DNA of 64,000 nt, from positions 62,001 to 126,000 of the forward strand of contig JADNRX010000013.1 of NCBI GenBank assembly GCA_015501595.1, written 5' to 3'. The DNA comes from Hymenopellis radicata (lineage: Eukaryota; Basidiomycota; Agaricomycetes; Agaricales; Physalacriaceae). How positions within the stretch are numbered: position 1 is the stretch's first letter; each line of letters starts with the position of its first letter. Of the stretch, positions 8,560 through 18,393 are shown in pieces. The position numbers and the translations under genes were made by a program. A model generated the notes under the pieces. It saw only the letters and a program-made list of their open reading frames with translations, was not told the DNA's origin and ran no database searches.

Positions 8560-11386
8560 ATGCCCTCCAATCCTGCAGGCAGAGCGTTCTCCGTCAATGA
8601 TTTCTTGGATGTCTCTGCCTATAGCGACGATTCTGACGACGACATGCTTTCGATGGTAGACGAGGATGCGCGAGTTATGGAAGGTGAGTGTCTGTGGAAA
8701 CGGGAAATGGCATCTAATATATCACTTAGACATGGATGACGGCCTTGTTGACGGCTCGTCGAGGTCTTCTGTTCTATCCGACGCACATGCCAACTTGTCC
8801 CAACCGCGTCTTCTCAGTAATTTTGAATCCATAGCTGCAAAATACACCGCGTCAGTCAGCGGGCCAGAGGACGATGACGAGTACGATTCGGACGAGGGTG
8901 ATGAACAACTGGGCGGGCTCGAGGTGGCAGGACTTTTTGACGAAGAACGACTTCAAGAACTCGACGCTGCCAATGATGAATCGCGGCCTCTCGTTCGCTA
9001 CAGTTTCAATCTGGTACAAATGTTTTGCTTCTTTTAGTTGACAAGGCTGACATCTTTACTAGTTGGGCACTGCACACATTGTAGCGCGGAACCTGCGAGA
9101 AATACACAAGAACAACCCTCGCCTCCCCTTTGATATCAGCGATGCTTGGTTGATCCCCGCAGCGGGCAAAAATCACCTGTACATTCTGGTGGACTTTCGC
9201 TCTTCTCGACTATGCGGCCATACGGACGCAAATTGGTCTCTTCCATTATTGGACCAGTTCCTCCGTGCTGCGTTTACGACCATTAATGTCGATTCGCGCT
9301 CCCTAGTGAATGGGGTGGCTGAGCGTCTGGCCTGCTTGCGTGCCCGCAGAGTAATTCGCCCGAGCCTTGTCGGCAAATGGGTCCTGATCGAGGGCGGCAC
9401 GTACAATCGTGATGTTGGATTGGCCATCCGTGGCGACTATTTCTACGATGTTCTGGTTGTGCCCCGTGTGGTCGTAGACGCAGGGGCAAGAGATTATGAC
9501 GAGGCGTTGAACGACAATGGGAAGCGTCGCCCTGTAGATGTTGCTGGTCAAGTACGGCGTCGTAGACATCAAGTGATTCTGGAGGAGCAGGTCGAGAGGG
9601 TGGTTGAACGAGGCGGACGACCAAAGGCATCACTGCTGGCTGTTGCAGGCCTAGAGGTGAAGAAGCGCATTGTCACATCTTTGTGTCGGGGTGGTGACTT
9701 GGAGGCCAGCATGTATCTAGTTCTTCCAGGCAAGTGGTTTGCTGGAGACCTGCAAATAATCAACTGCAGGTATGATTCGCTCAAAGTGGCTCTATCCATC
9801 CGGCCATCAACTCGCTTGGCGTTCCTAGAGTCCCAGAGCCCTCACATCAACAAGTCCACTCTCCCAGCCCCCGCTGAATGGCGAATATACGTCGGTGACG
9901 CCGTGGAAGATACCACGAACGGTCTCCGAGGAAGGGTTTGCGAGTTGAAGGAAGGTCGAGTGTGGGCGGATTGTACGCGAGAAGGCGAGGACACTCTGCG
10001 GGTGGAATTGGACTGGTCGAGGATCATCAAAACCTTGGAGGTCGGGGACTTTGTGCAGGTATGCTATCTGGGTTCCGTGGTGGGTGTTGGATGGGTGTTA
10101 GCGCTTGTTGGGAAACAGATGGTCGATTTAATGACTCACATCGACAATGTGGAAGGACGCGTCGCTCGAGTGCGTATTGTTCTCAAAACATTATTTGCTT
10201 TGCTTAATATTTTGAGTGTAGATGGTTACTGCTCACAGAAACTCGTGTCAAGTAATTGATCCACGAGAGCGTTGGTCTTCAAACATCGAAAGAACACCGA
10301 ATCACCCACTCGCGCCTGTCCAGTTAGTTCCTACGAAGCGTCAAATCGACATCCCCGCCTTCATGCTCGAGCCCAAATACTACAGCGGCAAAGTGCCGTG
10401 GGAGGGTCGCGAGGTACTAGTGGTGAAAGGAACATACAAGGGTCGCAGAGCAAATGTTGTGGATGTGAATTTAGATCCAAAGGACAAGAGTGGGTTGAAG
10501 CTACTGCTGCGATTGTACGGGCCATCGAGCTCAGGTTCTGGGTCCGTAACGTGCAGTTACACCTGGGCCATCGATGTAAAGTGCGTCGTCCTGTTGTGAG
10601 GGCTATCTTGTTTGCGAATCTTACCTGATTTATAGAAGTCGGCTACCACTTCGAACGGCGTTTCCCCTGAGCCCAGCTCATATTCGTCATGGCTTCTCTG
10701 GGAAAAATGATCACTTCATTGATGAAGAGATTCTCAAGGTATGGCGGCACAGGGTGCTGCGTCTGAGCCGAATTCCACCCATCGTGGAGCGTGCTTCGAC
10801 TCCAGCACCCAGTCAACCACCTCCACTGGATACTACCGATCGAACACACTGGGCTCTACTGCCGGTTCTACATGGACACACTTTCCATGCTCTTTGGACG
10901 GAGTCGGTGGCTGTACGACCTCGCCCAATCGTGGTTGGACAAGTGCGACGGGACTCGGATCTGCTGATTTACAGACGTCTTATGGGTGGGACGGTTGGCA
11001 AACAGATTCCTGCGGCTCATTTGACCCCAAAAAACCCAGGGCGGAAGGCTGACAAGGCAGTGCGGTGGATGTGTGTGCGGGGCCCTTGGAAGGGAACATT
11101 CTGGCGCGGCATTCAATATTCAACATCAGCCGTACTTCGACCAGATGATCCTCCGATCGAGAATATGGGCCAGTGGGTCGCGTTTCAAGTCCGGTTGCGC
11201 GATGGTCAAGCAGATGAGGAGACAGGTGTTCAAGACCTGATCCTCGATGAAGACCTTCTTGTACTAGATGACAGCCCCGCCACACGGAAGCTGAATGCTG
11301 CCTTTGCTGAGAGACGAGTGGGATCGAAGAAGAAAGTCGACTTTGTACGTCGAGATGCGTTCACGATCGATGAGGTAGATAAATGA
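8560..11386 (+). CDS. Spt5/NusG-like KOW-motif protein
   Basis: A protein of about 830 residues resembling transcription elongation factor Spt5 paralogues that are multiplied in agaricomycetes. The start MPSNPAGRAF at 8560 is preferred; an in-frame ATG at 8527 is the alternative. Introns lie near 8684-8729, 9019-9061, 10060-10121, 10171-10219 and 10580-10634. The N-terminus is acidic (DSDDDMLSMVDED). A segment corresponding to the Spt5 NGN region is followed by KOW-like units: LVGKWVLIEGGTYNRDVGLA then a VLVVPRV strand, a second near IYVGDAVEDTTNGLRGRV, and a third WEGREVLVVKGTYKGRRANV. The C-terminus is basic, without the heptad repeats of true Spt5. An accessory role on chromatin or RNA polymerase II is inferred. 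Confidence 0.65.
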
Positions 11387-11894
11387 GTTTTGTATATCTG
11401 ACAAGAAGACGCATAGACTTTGTAGTCAAAATTAAAAGGACAATACTATCACATTTCATAGCAGCCCCCTACGTGAAGAGCACAAACGATTGGCTGAAGA
11501 GAAACCAGGACAAGGAAGCGGAGGATAGCCGATTAGATGCGCGACGTTCAGCCCACGCTAACCAGCTGTCAATGTCTGACTTCGCCTGTCCTCGCATCCT
11601 GGTGGGAGGCACTTCTTCTCGTCGCGATTCGCGCTGATCAACTACTTCCTGAAACCACCCGCTCTGTTGTATTGTAGCTACAAATTGACTATTTATAAAT
11701 TCTCGCTGACGTGAACGGCATAGCGGCGGCGTGGCCTGAATTGATAGTTGATTCATGAGAAGCATGCACGAGAATACAGTTCGAAACTCAGGCAGAACAC
11801 GGTCGAGGAGCGCGGAAAAGATGGATACATTCGGGCACAAGATATACACGATGGCAGCAAGAAAGTCAAGAAATACAGCGCCAACACGCACACA
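11387..11894. other. Convergent intergenic region
   Basis: Space between the ends of two converging genes. Overlapping short frames on both strands have no recognisable product. Confidence 0.4.
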
Positions 11895-12655
11895 TCAAGC
11901 GCGTCGCCTCTGACGAAGATGGAAATTTGTGTCAATGGAAATCGAAAGGGTAGGATTGAAGACCCACCAAGCACCCCACGAAGCACCCGAAGCACCCCAC
12001 GTCGATGAAGAATCACCCGGTGACTCCCATGCAGCAGAGTTCTGAGAGGAATCACCCGATGAATCCCATGCACCCCCCGCCGCTGAGAAATCCCCACCCG
12101 ACCCGGAAGTTGCTTCCTCCCAGTCCAAAGGAGCCGGCCGTCGATGATCACCGTACGGGGCAAAGTTGATGACCCAGGACGTATATTGGCCTCTGTACAG
12201 GTTGACGTGATAAATTTCGGTATAATGCCTGGTGACCAAGGCGCGTAATCTGTAGCGAGGAAAGTGGTGCTGGGGAGGCCATAATTCGAGGGTTTGGTCG
12301 CGGTAGAACTGACTGATAAGATTGATCTCGTGGATGAGAACGACGTCCGAACTGCGGGCTGCGCGCAAGGCGAGTTCAAAAAGGATGGGGTCCTCCGCAA
12401 TCCTCCAGAGCTCACCCTCGATAAACTTGGAGTTCTTCGTTAGCGTAGAAATGCCAGTGAGAGCACTAATGCACGTACATGCTCCCAGTCACGATGATCC
12501 TCTTCGGGTATGTCGCTGAATGCAAAGAAAAATGCTTCCATGAACCCTTGGGTCCACGACTGCGTATCTCCGGAGGTTCGCACATGAACGGCAAGGCCAA
12601 TTACGTGACGGTTGACCATTGCCTGCATGGTGGGAGTGTAAAACGGGGCCGACAT
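11895..12655 (-). CDS. Hypothetical protein with Gly/Ser/Trp-rich tail
   Basis: Not recognised. Two exons join in frame (intron about 12437-12480), giving about 235 residues from MSAPFYTPTMQAMVNRHVIG. The first 150 residues look globular and partly hydrophobic. The tail is low complexity, with imperfect repeats of an AW(D/E)SxGDSS type and GASGASWGAWW. It has no clear signal peptide or membrane segment. A GTA trinucleotide run (about 12688-12708) lies just upstream of the start. The coding assignment rests on the long frames on both sides of a proper splice junction. Confidence 0.55.
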
Positions 12656-12687
12656 ATCAGTGGCTGAAGATACTGGAGATATCGGAT

Positions 12688-12708
12688 AGTAGTAGTAGTA
12701 GTAGTAGC
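12688..12708 (+). repeat. Trinucleotide (TAG)n microsatellite
   Basis: Seven consecutive TAG units in the 5' flank of the minus-strand hypothetical gene. Confidence 0.9.
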
Positions 12709-12823
12709 CTGAGGCGAGTGATGTGCGCTTATTTTAGGCATGGCTTCGCCTGGCGCAAGAAAGGAAGCACAAACTAAGTCTCAAAGATGTCACGTGATGA
12801 TTGTGCGCCACTACAAAACTGTG

Positions 12824-12889
12824 CCCGATTGGTTCTGGTGCAAGTTAGTAACAATTTATTCATACCGACAGACACCAGAACCACTCGGG
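12824..12889. repeat. Inverted repeat / hairpin
   Basis: Left arm CCCGATTGGTTCTGGTG (12824-12840) and right arm CACCAGAACCACTCGGG (12873-12889) are reverse complements except for one position, separated by 32 nt. A related GGTTCTGGCGCAC recurs at 12981. It could be a transcribed hairpin or a tiny MITE-like remnant. Confidence 0.75.
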
Positions 12890-13002
12890 CAAACAGCTTC
12901 GAGTAGTGTTGGAGATTGGACATCGATTACATAGTAGGTAGACACCGAGCTCCGAGGTACCAAGTAAGCCGCCGTGAAGAGGTTCTGGCGCACGGTTAAT
13001 CG

Positions 13003-13090
13003 CACTCCTGTGGTATAATGGTCTCATCGCGCCTAATAAGGCCCCTGAAACCCCATGGGAGTGTAATAGCATGTTCCCACACTTTTTTTT
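13003..13090 (+). ncRNA. tRNA-like sequence with Pol III-type signals
   Basis: CACTCCT (13003-13009) pairs over 7 bp with GGGAGTG (13057-13063), like a tRNA acceptor stem. TGGTATAATGG (13011-13021) matches the A box. GCCT-AATA-AGGC makes a small stem-loop. A run of eight T (13083-13090) would stop RNA polymerase III. At 61 nt and without a T-arm or B box it is not a functional tRNA. A tRNA-derived or SINE-like remnant is the best guess. Confidence 0.3.
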
Positions 13091-13480
13091 ATGTGCCCAT
13101 ACTTATTGGCGAATTAGGATTAAATAAAAAAAATAGGCAAGCAAGAGGGCTCTGCAAGTGGCAGTCGCCATTCACCGGCCACTCCGCCTTTGCGCGTTCT
13201 CGCAGTCGAGTGCTCGTCCGACAGAAACGTGCCAGCGTGCCACGATTGACACCATCGGTAAATGTTGAACGTTGAAGAACGTTGAAGGCTAAAATCATGG
13301 GCGACCGAGCGTGGCATGACGATCCATAAATTCCAAGAGTACTCAACATTGATGACATGTCACATATAAACGAGCCCAAGAGTTCAATACCATACAAAGA
13401 GAAAAGTTAAACAAAAGAAGACACGGACGCAGTGAGCTAAGCTATTGGATTCCATTTCATTCAGCGAGTAAACAAAAGCT

Positions 13481-13668
13481 CTAGACGCCGCGCCTCCAGT
13501 CCTTCCAGCGCGATTCAGCTGTTTTAAGGTCTCTGAAGCCCAGTCAGGAAAGCACATAAGAAGCGAACGGTCATACATGTAGAGGTCTTGGGCCATCTGG
13601 CGGCGCCTCTCGACATCAGCATCAGGATTGTTGCAAAAGAAGGCGCGGAATGCGTCGGCCTTGGACAT
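13481..13668 (-). CDS. Small homeodomain-like protein, copy B
   Basis: A tiny two-exon gene. Exon 1 starts MSKADAFRAFFCNNPDADVE, a 44-nt intron (13533-13576) interrupts the Tyr-Ile junction, and exon 2 reads DLKTAESRWKDWRRGV then stop, giving about 47 residues. The layout (helix with FF..NP, a second helix ending ..DLY, the intron, then RWKDWRR) and the intron phase are the same as in each module of the tandem gene at 14487-16368, so it is a single-module relative. It is almost identical to the copy next to it. It may be the last part of a two-module gene rather than a separate gene. Confidence 0.5.
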
Positions 13669-13935
13669 GGTTGGGAGAGGGGGGGGTTGTTGAGGGTGTT
13701 GAACCGGGTGGCCACTGCCTCCAGTCCGCCTCCAGTCCTTCCAGCGCGATTCAGCTGTTTTAAGGTCTCTGAAGCCCAGTCAGGAAAGCACATAAGAAGC
13801 GAACGGTCATACATGTAGAGGTCTTGGGCCATCTGGCGGCGCCTCTCGACATCAGCATCAGGATTGTTGCAAAAGAAGGCGCGGAATGCGTCGGCCTTGG
13901 ACATGGTTGGGAGAGGGGGGGGTTGTTGAGGGTCG
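13497..13935. repeat. Tandem duplication, two about 204-bp units
   Basis: Units 13497-13698 and 13731-13935 appear identical over about 200 bp, introns and leader included, with an offset of about 235 bp and a short unique linker. The identity implies a very recent event, or an assembly artefact. Confidence 0.9.
13622..13904 (-). CDS. Small homeodomain-like protein, copy A
   Basis: Start MSKADAFRAFFCNNPDADVE at 13904, preceded by the same C-rich leader as copy B. With the same 44-nt intron removed, exon 2 reads DLKTAESRWKDWRRTGG and continues through a short Gly/His/Pro-rich tail into the duplicated DNA of copy B in another frame, stopping at 13622. The duplication has therefore changed its C-terminus. 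Which transcript is real cannot be told from sequence. Confidence 0.45.
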
Positions 13936-14072
13936 ATGATGGACGCGCAGAGCAAGATCAGATGCGCGTCCAACGCCTGCGATCTAGATTCTAAACTCTG
14001 GGGTAGCCACGTGCTAACTTTTTGGGGACGAACCCCACGAGCGCGCGTTTGCTGCTCCTGGTGTGACCGAGT

Positions 14073-14230
14073 AAACCCTAACCCTTTGCCCATTCCCGCG
14101 GGAATGGCACCGGGTAATGGGTTCCTCCACCGATGCCCGAAAGAGCATTGATGGGCGTCGGTGTCTATTCGGACTGGGCTCTTGCACAGCTTTTTCTAGC
14201 TTTCCCAGAACCATCATCAAGACTGACCTC
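14073..14230 (+). repeat. Dispersed repeat family, copy 3
   Basis: Begins AAACCCTAACCCTTTGCCC and then holds a perfect 18-bp palindrome CCATTCCCGCGGGAATGG (about 14091-14108), followed by GGGTTCCTCCACCGATGCCC and a stretch ending AGAACCATCATCAAG. It lies upstream of the tandem-module gene and in the same orientation, as copy 2 lies upstream of the gene at 3685. Confidence 0.85.
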
Positions 14231-14399
14231 GAGGTGGTTTCTCAGACTCCCCTGCATTCCCATTTCTTGCCCATACTTGCTATGTCGGACTCACCTGCAT
14301 CTCCTATATGGCATATGACCTTACGCTCGCTAAATCGATCGACAATATTGCTTATTTGGGTTGCGCTGCCCCAAATCGAGTCCTGAGCGTCTGCTGGGG

Positions 14400-14405
14400 T
14401 ATAAA
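14400..14405 (+). promoter_or_regulatory. TATA box of tandem-module gene
   Basis: TATAAA lies 82 bp before the ATG at 14487 and is followed by a CT-rich leader (CTTTCTTTCCACC, CATCCTTTCTTCC), a usual fungal core-promoter layout. Confidence 0.55.
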
Positions 14406-14486
14406 TGACGCGTTGAGCTCGACGCTTTCTTTCCACCACCACTCATCCTTTCTTCCTCTCAGCCAGAAAACGAGACGATTTTGACG

Positions 14487-16368
14487 ATGAATACTACCAA
14501 CGCCATCATTGACCCCGCTATCGTCTTAGACTCTGAGACCATGATGGCCGACCTTGCGCGCGCCAAGGGTGAGTGATGCCTTCCAGCATGTATGGATCAC
14601 TCACACTGGAACCAGCCGCCGCCGCCGTCCCACGCGACGAGAACAGGAAGAGACCGCACGAAGATGGTATGCACTACTCTGAATACGACCAACGCCATCA
14701 TTGACCCCGCTATCGTCTTAGACTCCGAGACCATGATGGCCGACCTTGCGCGCGCCAAGGGTGAGTGATGCCTTCCAGGATCACTTGTATGGATCACTCA
14801 CACTGGAACCAGCCGCCGCCGCCGTCCCACGCGACGAGAACAGGAAGAGACCGCACGAAGATGGTATGCACTACTCCATTGCACAAAGTGCTTGCTAAAT
14901 GAGCCTTCAGATGAGAACGCGCCCGGCCCTTCATCAAAGAGGACCAAGAAGAACTCGCCTGGCCCTCTAGCAAACACGACCAAGACCAAGACCAAACCGC
15001 AGGGTATGGTTATACTTGATAACGTGACGGAGGCTGATACAACGACGTAGGCAATAACACGCAAGTGGGAAAGCCCGCGAAAGGGTCGCGCGCAAAACAG
15101 TCCCCCGAGGACATCGCGTACCGGGAGTTCTTCAATAAGAACCCAAGGGCTGATGTGGATGAACGGCGCATGGAGGCGGAGCGCCTCGGAATGTATGCGC
15201 CACCTTTTGTTTTATATTCGCCTTCTGACCGTGTTTCAGCGAATGGAAGGTAGCGAGAGTGCGCTGGAGTAACTGGCGGAGAAAAGCTGGCATTGCGGAG
15301 AAGAGACCTGGACAGTCCCCCGAGGACATCGCGTACCGGGAGTTCTTCAATAAGAACCCAAGGGCTGATGAGGGTGAGCGGCGCAAGGAGGCGGAGCGCC
15401 TCGGAATGTATGCGCCACCTTTTGTTTTATATTCGCCTTCTGACCGTGTTTCAGCGAATGGAAGGTAGCCATGGGGCGGTGGAACGACTGGCGGAAAGTA
15501 GCTGGCATTGCCGAGAAGAGGTCCCCCGAGGACATCGCGTTCCATGAATTCTTCAATAAAAACCCAAGGGCTGATGAGGGTGAGCGGCGCAAGGAGGCGG
15601 AGCGCCTCGGAATGTATGCGCCACCTTTTGTTTTATATTCGCCTGCTGACCGTGTTTCAGCGAATGGAAGGTAGCCATGGGGCGGTGGAACGACTGGCGG
15701 CGACGATGCGGCATTACTGAGAAGAGGCCCGAGAAGTCCCCCGAGGACATCGCGTACCGGGAGTTCTTCAATAAGAACCCAAGGGCTGATGAGGGTGAGC
15801 GGCGCAAGGAGGCGGAGCGCCTCGGAATGTATGCGCTACCTTTTGTTTTATATTCGCCTTCTGACCGTGTTTCAGCGATTGGCAGGTAGCGAGAGAGCGC
15901 TGGAAGAACTGGCGGAAAAAAGCTGGCATTACCGACAAGAGGCCCGAGCGGTCCGCCGAGGACATCGCGTACCAGGAATTCTTCATTAAGAACCCAAGGG
16001 CTGATGTGGATGAACGGCGCAATGAGGCGTTCCGCCTCGGAATGTATGCGCCACCTTTTGTTTTATATTCGCCTTCTGACCGTGTTTCAGGGATTGGCAT
16101 GTAGCCATCTATCGGTGGAACAAGTGGCGCACGGCAGCTGGCATGGCGGAGACCGGTGTCATCCCGACAGACCCAGAGAAACTGGCCATCCTCGACGCCG
16201 CCTTTGAAAGTAATCGTTACCCTTCTGACAAGGCACGTTATGAACTGGTCAGGGACGCAGGTCTTGGGTATGTATTTTGGTCCATGGACTTCAAGTCTCT
16301 AACAGATTGAAAGGAGCATTCGCGACTTGACAAAGTACAACAAAGTCAAACGACTAGGTACCTTGTAG
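14487..16368 (+). CDS. Tandem homeodomain-like module protein
   Basis: A modular protein of about 410 residues, probably DNA-binding. The N-terminus (MNTTNAIIDPAIVLDSETMM, then KRPHEDD and SSKRTKKN) is disordered and basic, with import-like signals, and its exon-intron-exon block is duplicated. Five modules follow, each with helices 1-2 (SPEDIAYREFFNKNPRAD, ERRKEAERLG), a 47-nt intron in the same phase (15193-15239, 15408-15454, 15614-15660, 15829-15875, 16044-16090) and a helix-3-like exon (WKVAMGRWNDWRRK). The sixth unit (LDAAFESNRYPSDKARYELV) looks most like a true homeodomain start and ends KYNKVKRL before the stop at 16366. In every unit the canonical WFxN of helix 3 is replaced by W/Y-N-x-[W/V]-R/K. 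The homeodomain call rests on pattern only. Confidence 0.65.
14491..14872 (+). repeat. Intragenic duplication of 5' exon block
   Basis: The block holding ACCAACGCCATCATTGACCC through the KRPHED exon occurs twice, offset by about 192 bp, intron included. After duplication an intron can run from the first KRPHED exon to a cryptic acceptor (ATCGTCTTAG) in the second copy, which keeps the frame. Confidence 0.85.
15101..16110 (+). repeat. Tandem array of five about 206-215-bp units
   Basis: Units begin at TCC(C/G)CCGAGGACATCGCG: 15101, 15316, 15522, 15737 and 15952 (spacing 215, 206, 215 and 215 bp). After intron removal the units are 56 or 53 codons. The introns differ at only one or two positions. 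Confidence 0.95.
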
Positions 16369-16540
16369 ACGATCAGATATGATCGTGTTCATCTATTCCG
16401 AGTCAAGGCAGAAATAGAGCATTAGTTTGAAATAGAGCTCATCGAGGGATGAGAAGTTTGACGAGTCTATGATCCCATTGAAGAAGTTTAGCGGAGCGTT
16501 GTTCGCTGCAACCCCGTCGTTTTTATTGAACCCTTTTTAG

Positions 16541-16695
16541 ATGACAAGGCCGAGGCTTGCGAGACTGGTTCGAGGCATTCGGACGACACGGGCTACAACA
16601 GCAAATCTCGTTCGCGCTCGCACGCACCACCCTCCCGCGACGAATCCCACCATCAGTACCAGCCAGGATCTCAGTCTGGCGACTACTACGTCTGA
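16541..16695 (+). pseudogene. Orphan 3' exon with SR-like, polar C-terminus
   Basis: After an acceptor-like TTTTTAG the frame reads a polar C-terminal tail containing KSRSRSHAPPSRDES and ending SGDYYV then stop. It looks like the last exon of a larger protein, but no upstream exon of that gene is visible. It is probably a leftover fragment. Confidence 0.35.
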
Positions 16696-18393
16696 TTCCT
16701 TCATTTTCACACTTTGCTGACATTTTCAGCGGTGGCACGACCCCTACCCACACGCCTACACGGCATTGTTGGCGAGCTGGAAGATGTGTGGTGGAAGAGT
16801 TTCTTTCTCGCTGTTGTTCGTGGAAACACACACAGGCTCTGTACTGCCATCCGTTCGCAGGATCTCCTGGGCGGGTCCGATGGCACAGTCGTTATTCGCT
16901 TAGTCGACTTGAAAGAGAAGGATCTATCAACTTTTAACTGACGGCGGGGAGTAACTGCCGATGTCCTGGACTATCAATTGAACTCCTACGTATCCTGGAC
17001 GAGGTGAAACTCTGTGCGGGTCCGATGGCAGAGTCGTTATTCGCTTAGTGTTTGGAGAAAGTGGAATATTTTGCTTTGCGCTTCCCGTACATAGCAACCT
17101 GTATGCATTGTCTTTCGACTAAGTACATTCGACGTGGACCACTGAGGGAATTAGGGTGCCTAGGCTGTGGTACCCTCCCAACGGTTAGTCGGTGTCCCAG
17201 TTATTTTTGTCAAACAGAGGATGCTGGCTGAACCTGAATGATTAGAGGAATAGTTCTCTTGATTGTTGTGGCGCGGTGGTTAAGCTGTCGGGACACATGT
17301 TTTGGGAATAGTTCAATTTTGTTTTGCCAGTAACCAGACAACCTTGTGTCTATCTCACACCGTGAAAACTTCTCGCACCTCATGAATCCTCGTGGGCTCT
17401 TGGCTTAACGGCCAAGGCATACGTCCGCCACCGGTATGATTATTTTTGAGACGCTTCCTCAAAGTCAGTCCATCACTCTGTTCGCATATGCGCCTTAGAC
17501 CTTGGCGAGCGTTGTAGCATGCTTGATCTTGAAGAAGATTTCTTCGCTGGTAGAGGAGACTCAATATACCGTGATAGAAACTCGGTGTGGCGACTTGTCG
17601 TAATGGTTGCAACGCTTATAGGCCTTTCGCTCTTGGTATTTTTCGAGGACGTAACACGGATTGTTTGGCGATGATTGCGTCCGCGGAGCTTCTTCTCGGT
17701 TCCTTCTTCCCTTCCTTACCTTACCTCTTACCACCACCACCACCACGATCTCTCTCTCTTTCTCATACCGCTCCTGTATCCCTTCACTTGTCAATGTAGG
17801 ATTCGAGTTCATGGTGCTGTTCCTTGCCTACGGACCGGAGGAAGACTGATGGATAGCGAGGAGTGAGCTAGAGGATTGCGAGGCGCTCGATGTATGGCTG
17901 GGAGTGCCTTAGACAGAAATAGGGAGACACAGAGACGGACCGCTGGCAGAACTGGTGGTTGCACATGAAAAGTGGGAATGAGTTTAATTTTATTACTTCC
18001 GCATTATGACACCAACTAACAAGCGAGAACATGGAACGCTAACATTGGCGCGTAGCTTAGACGTTGCTGCGTGGCGATATACATAAAAGGGATGTCATCT
18101 TTTTAGAATTTATAGCCTGGACACGCAATGACTTGTACTGGAACCGAGATCGCCTGGATAGTGCGCAACCATGGTCAAACGTGTTGAGCACTTCGGGTTG
18201 AAGAGGAATAGTTCCCTTTCTTTTTCTGGGATTAATGGTATACGAACGCGTTCCCTACGCTTCACGGGCGGAGGCGGCGAGTACGTAGCCGTACCTGCCC
18301 GTCGAAACCTTTGTTCTAACGGAAACCTCATTACAGCACCGGACATTCCGCAACTTTCGATCTCCAGGCCCTTGCAGAGATTCAAAGCCTTAC
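16696..18393. other. Long intergenic stretch with short duplication
   Basis: No gene recognised in about 1.7 kb. A 33-bp sequence (GCGGGTCCGATGGCACAG and onwards to GTTATTCGCTTAG) at 16871-16903 is repeated at 17016-17048 with one change. A CTTACC/CCACCA-rich pyrimidine tract lies at 17705-17770. Confidence 0.55.

Noticed and set aside
13003..13063. Complete functional tRNA gene
   Set aside because: Only 61 nt, no T-arm and no B box. Kept as a tRNA-like remnant only.
15101..16110. CRISPR array
   Set aside because: The regular repeats are coding units with introns in a eukaryotic gene, not short repeats with unique spacers.
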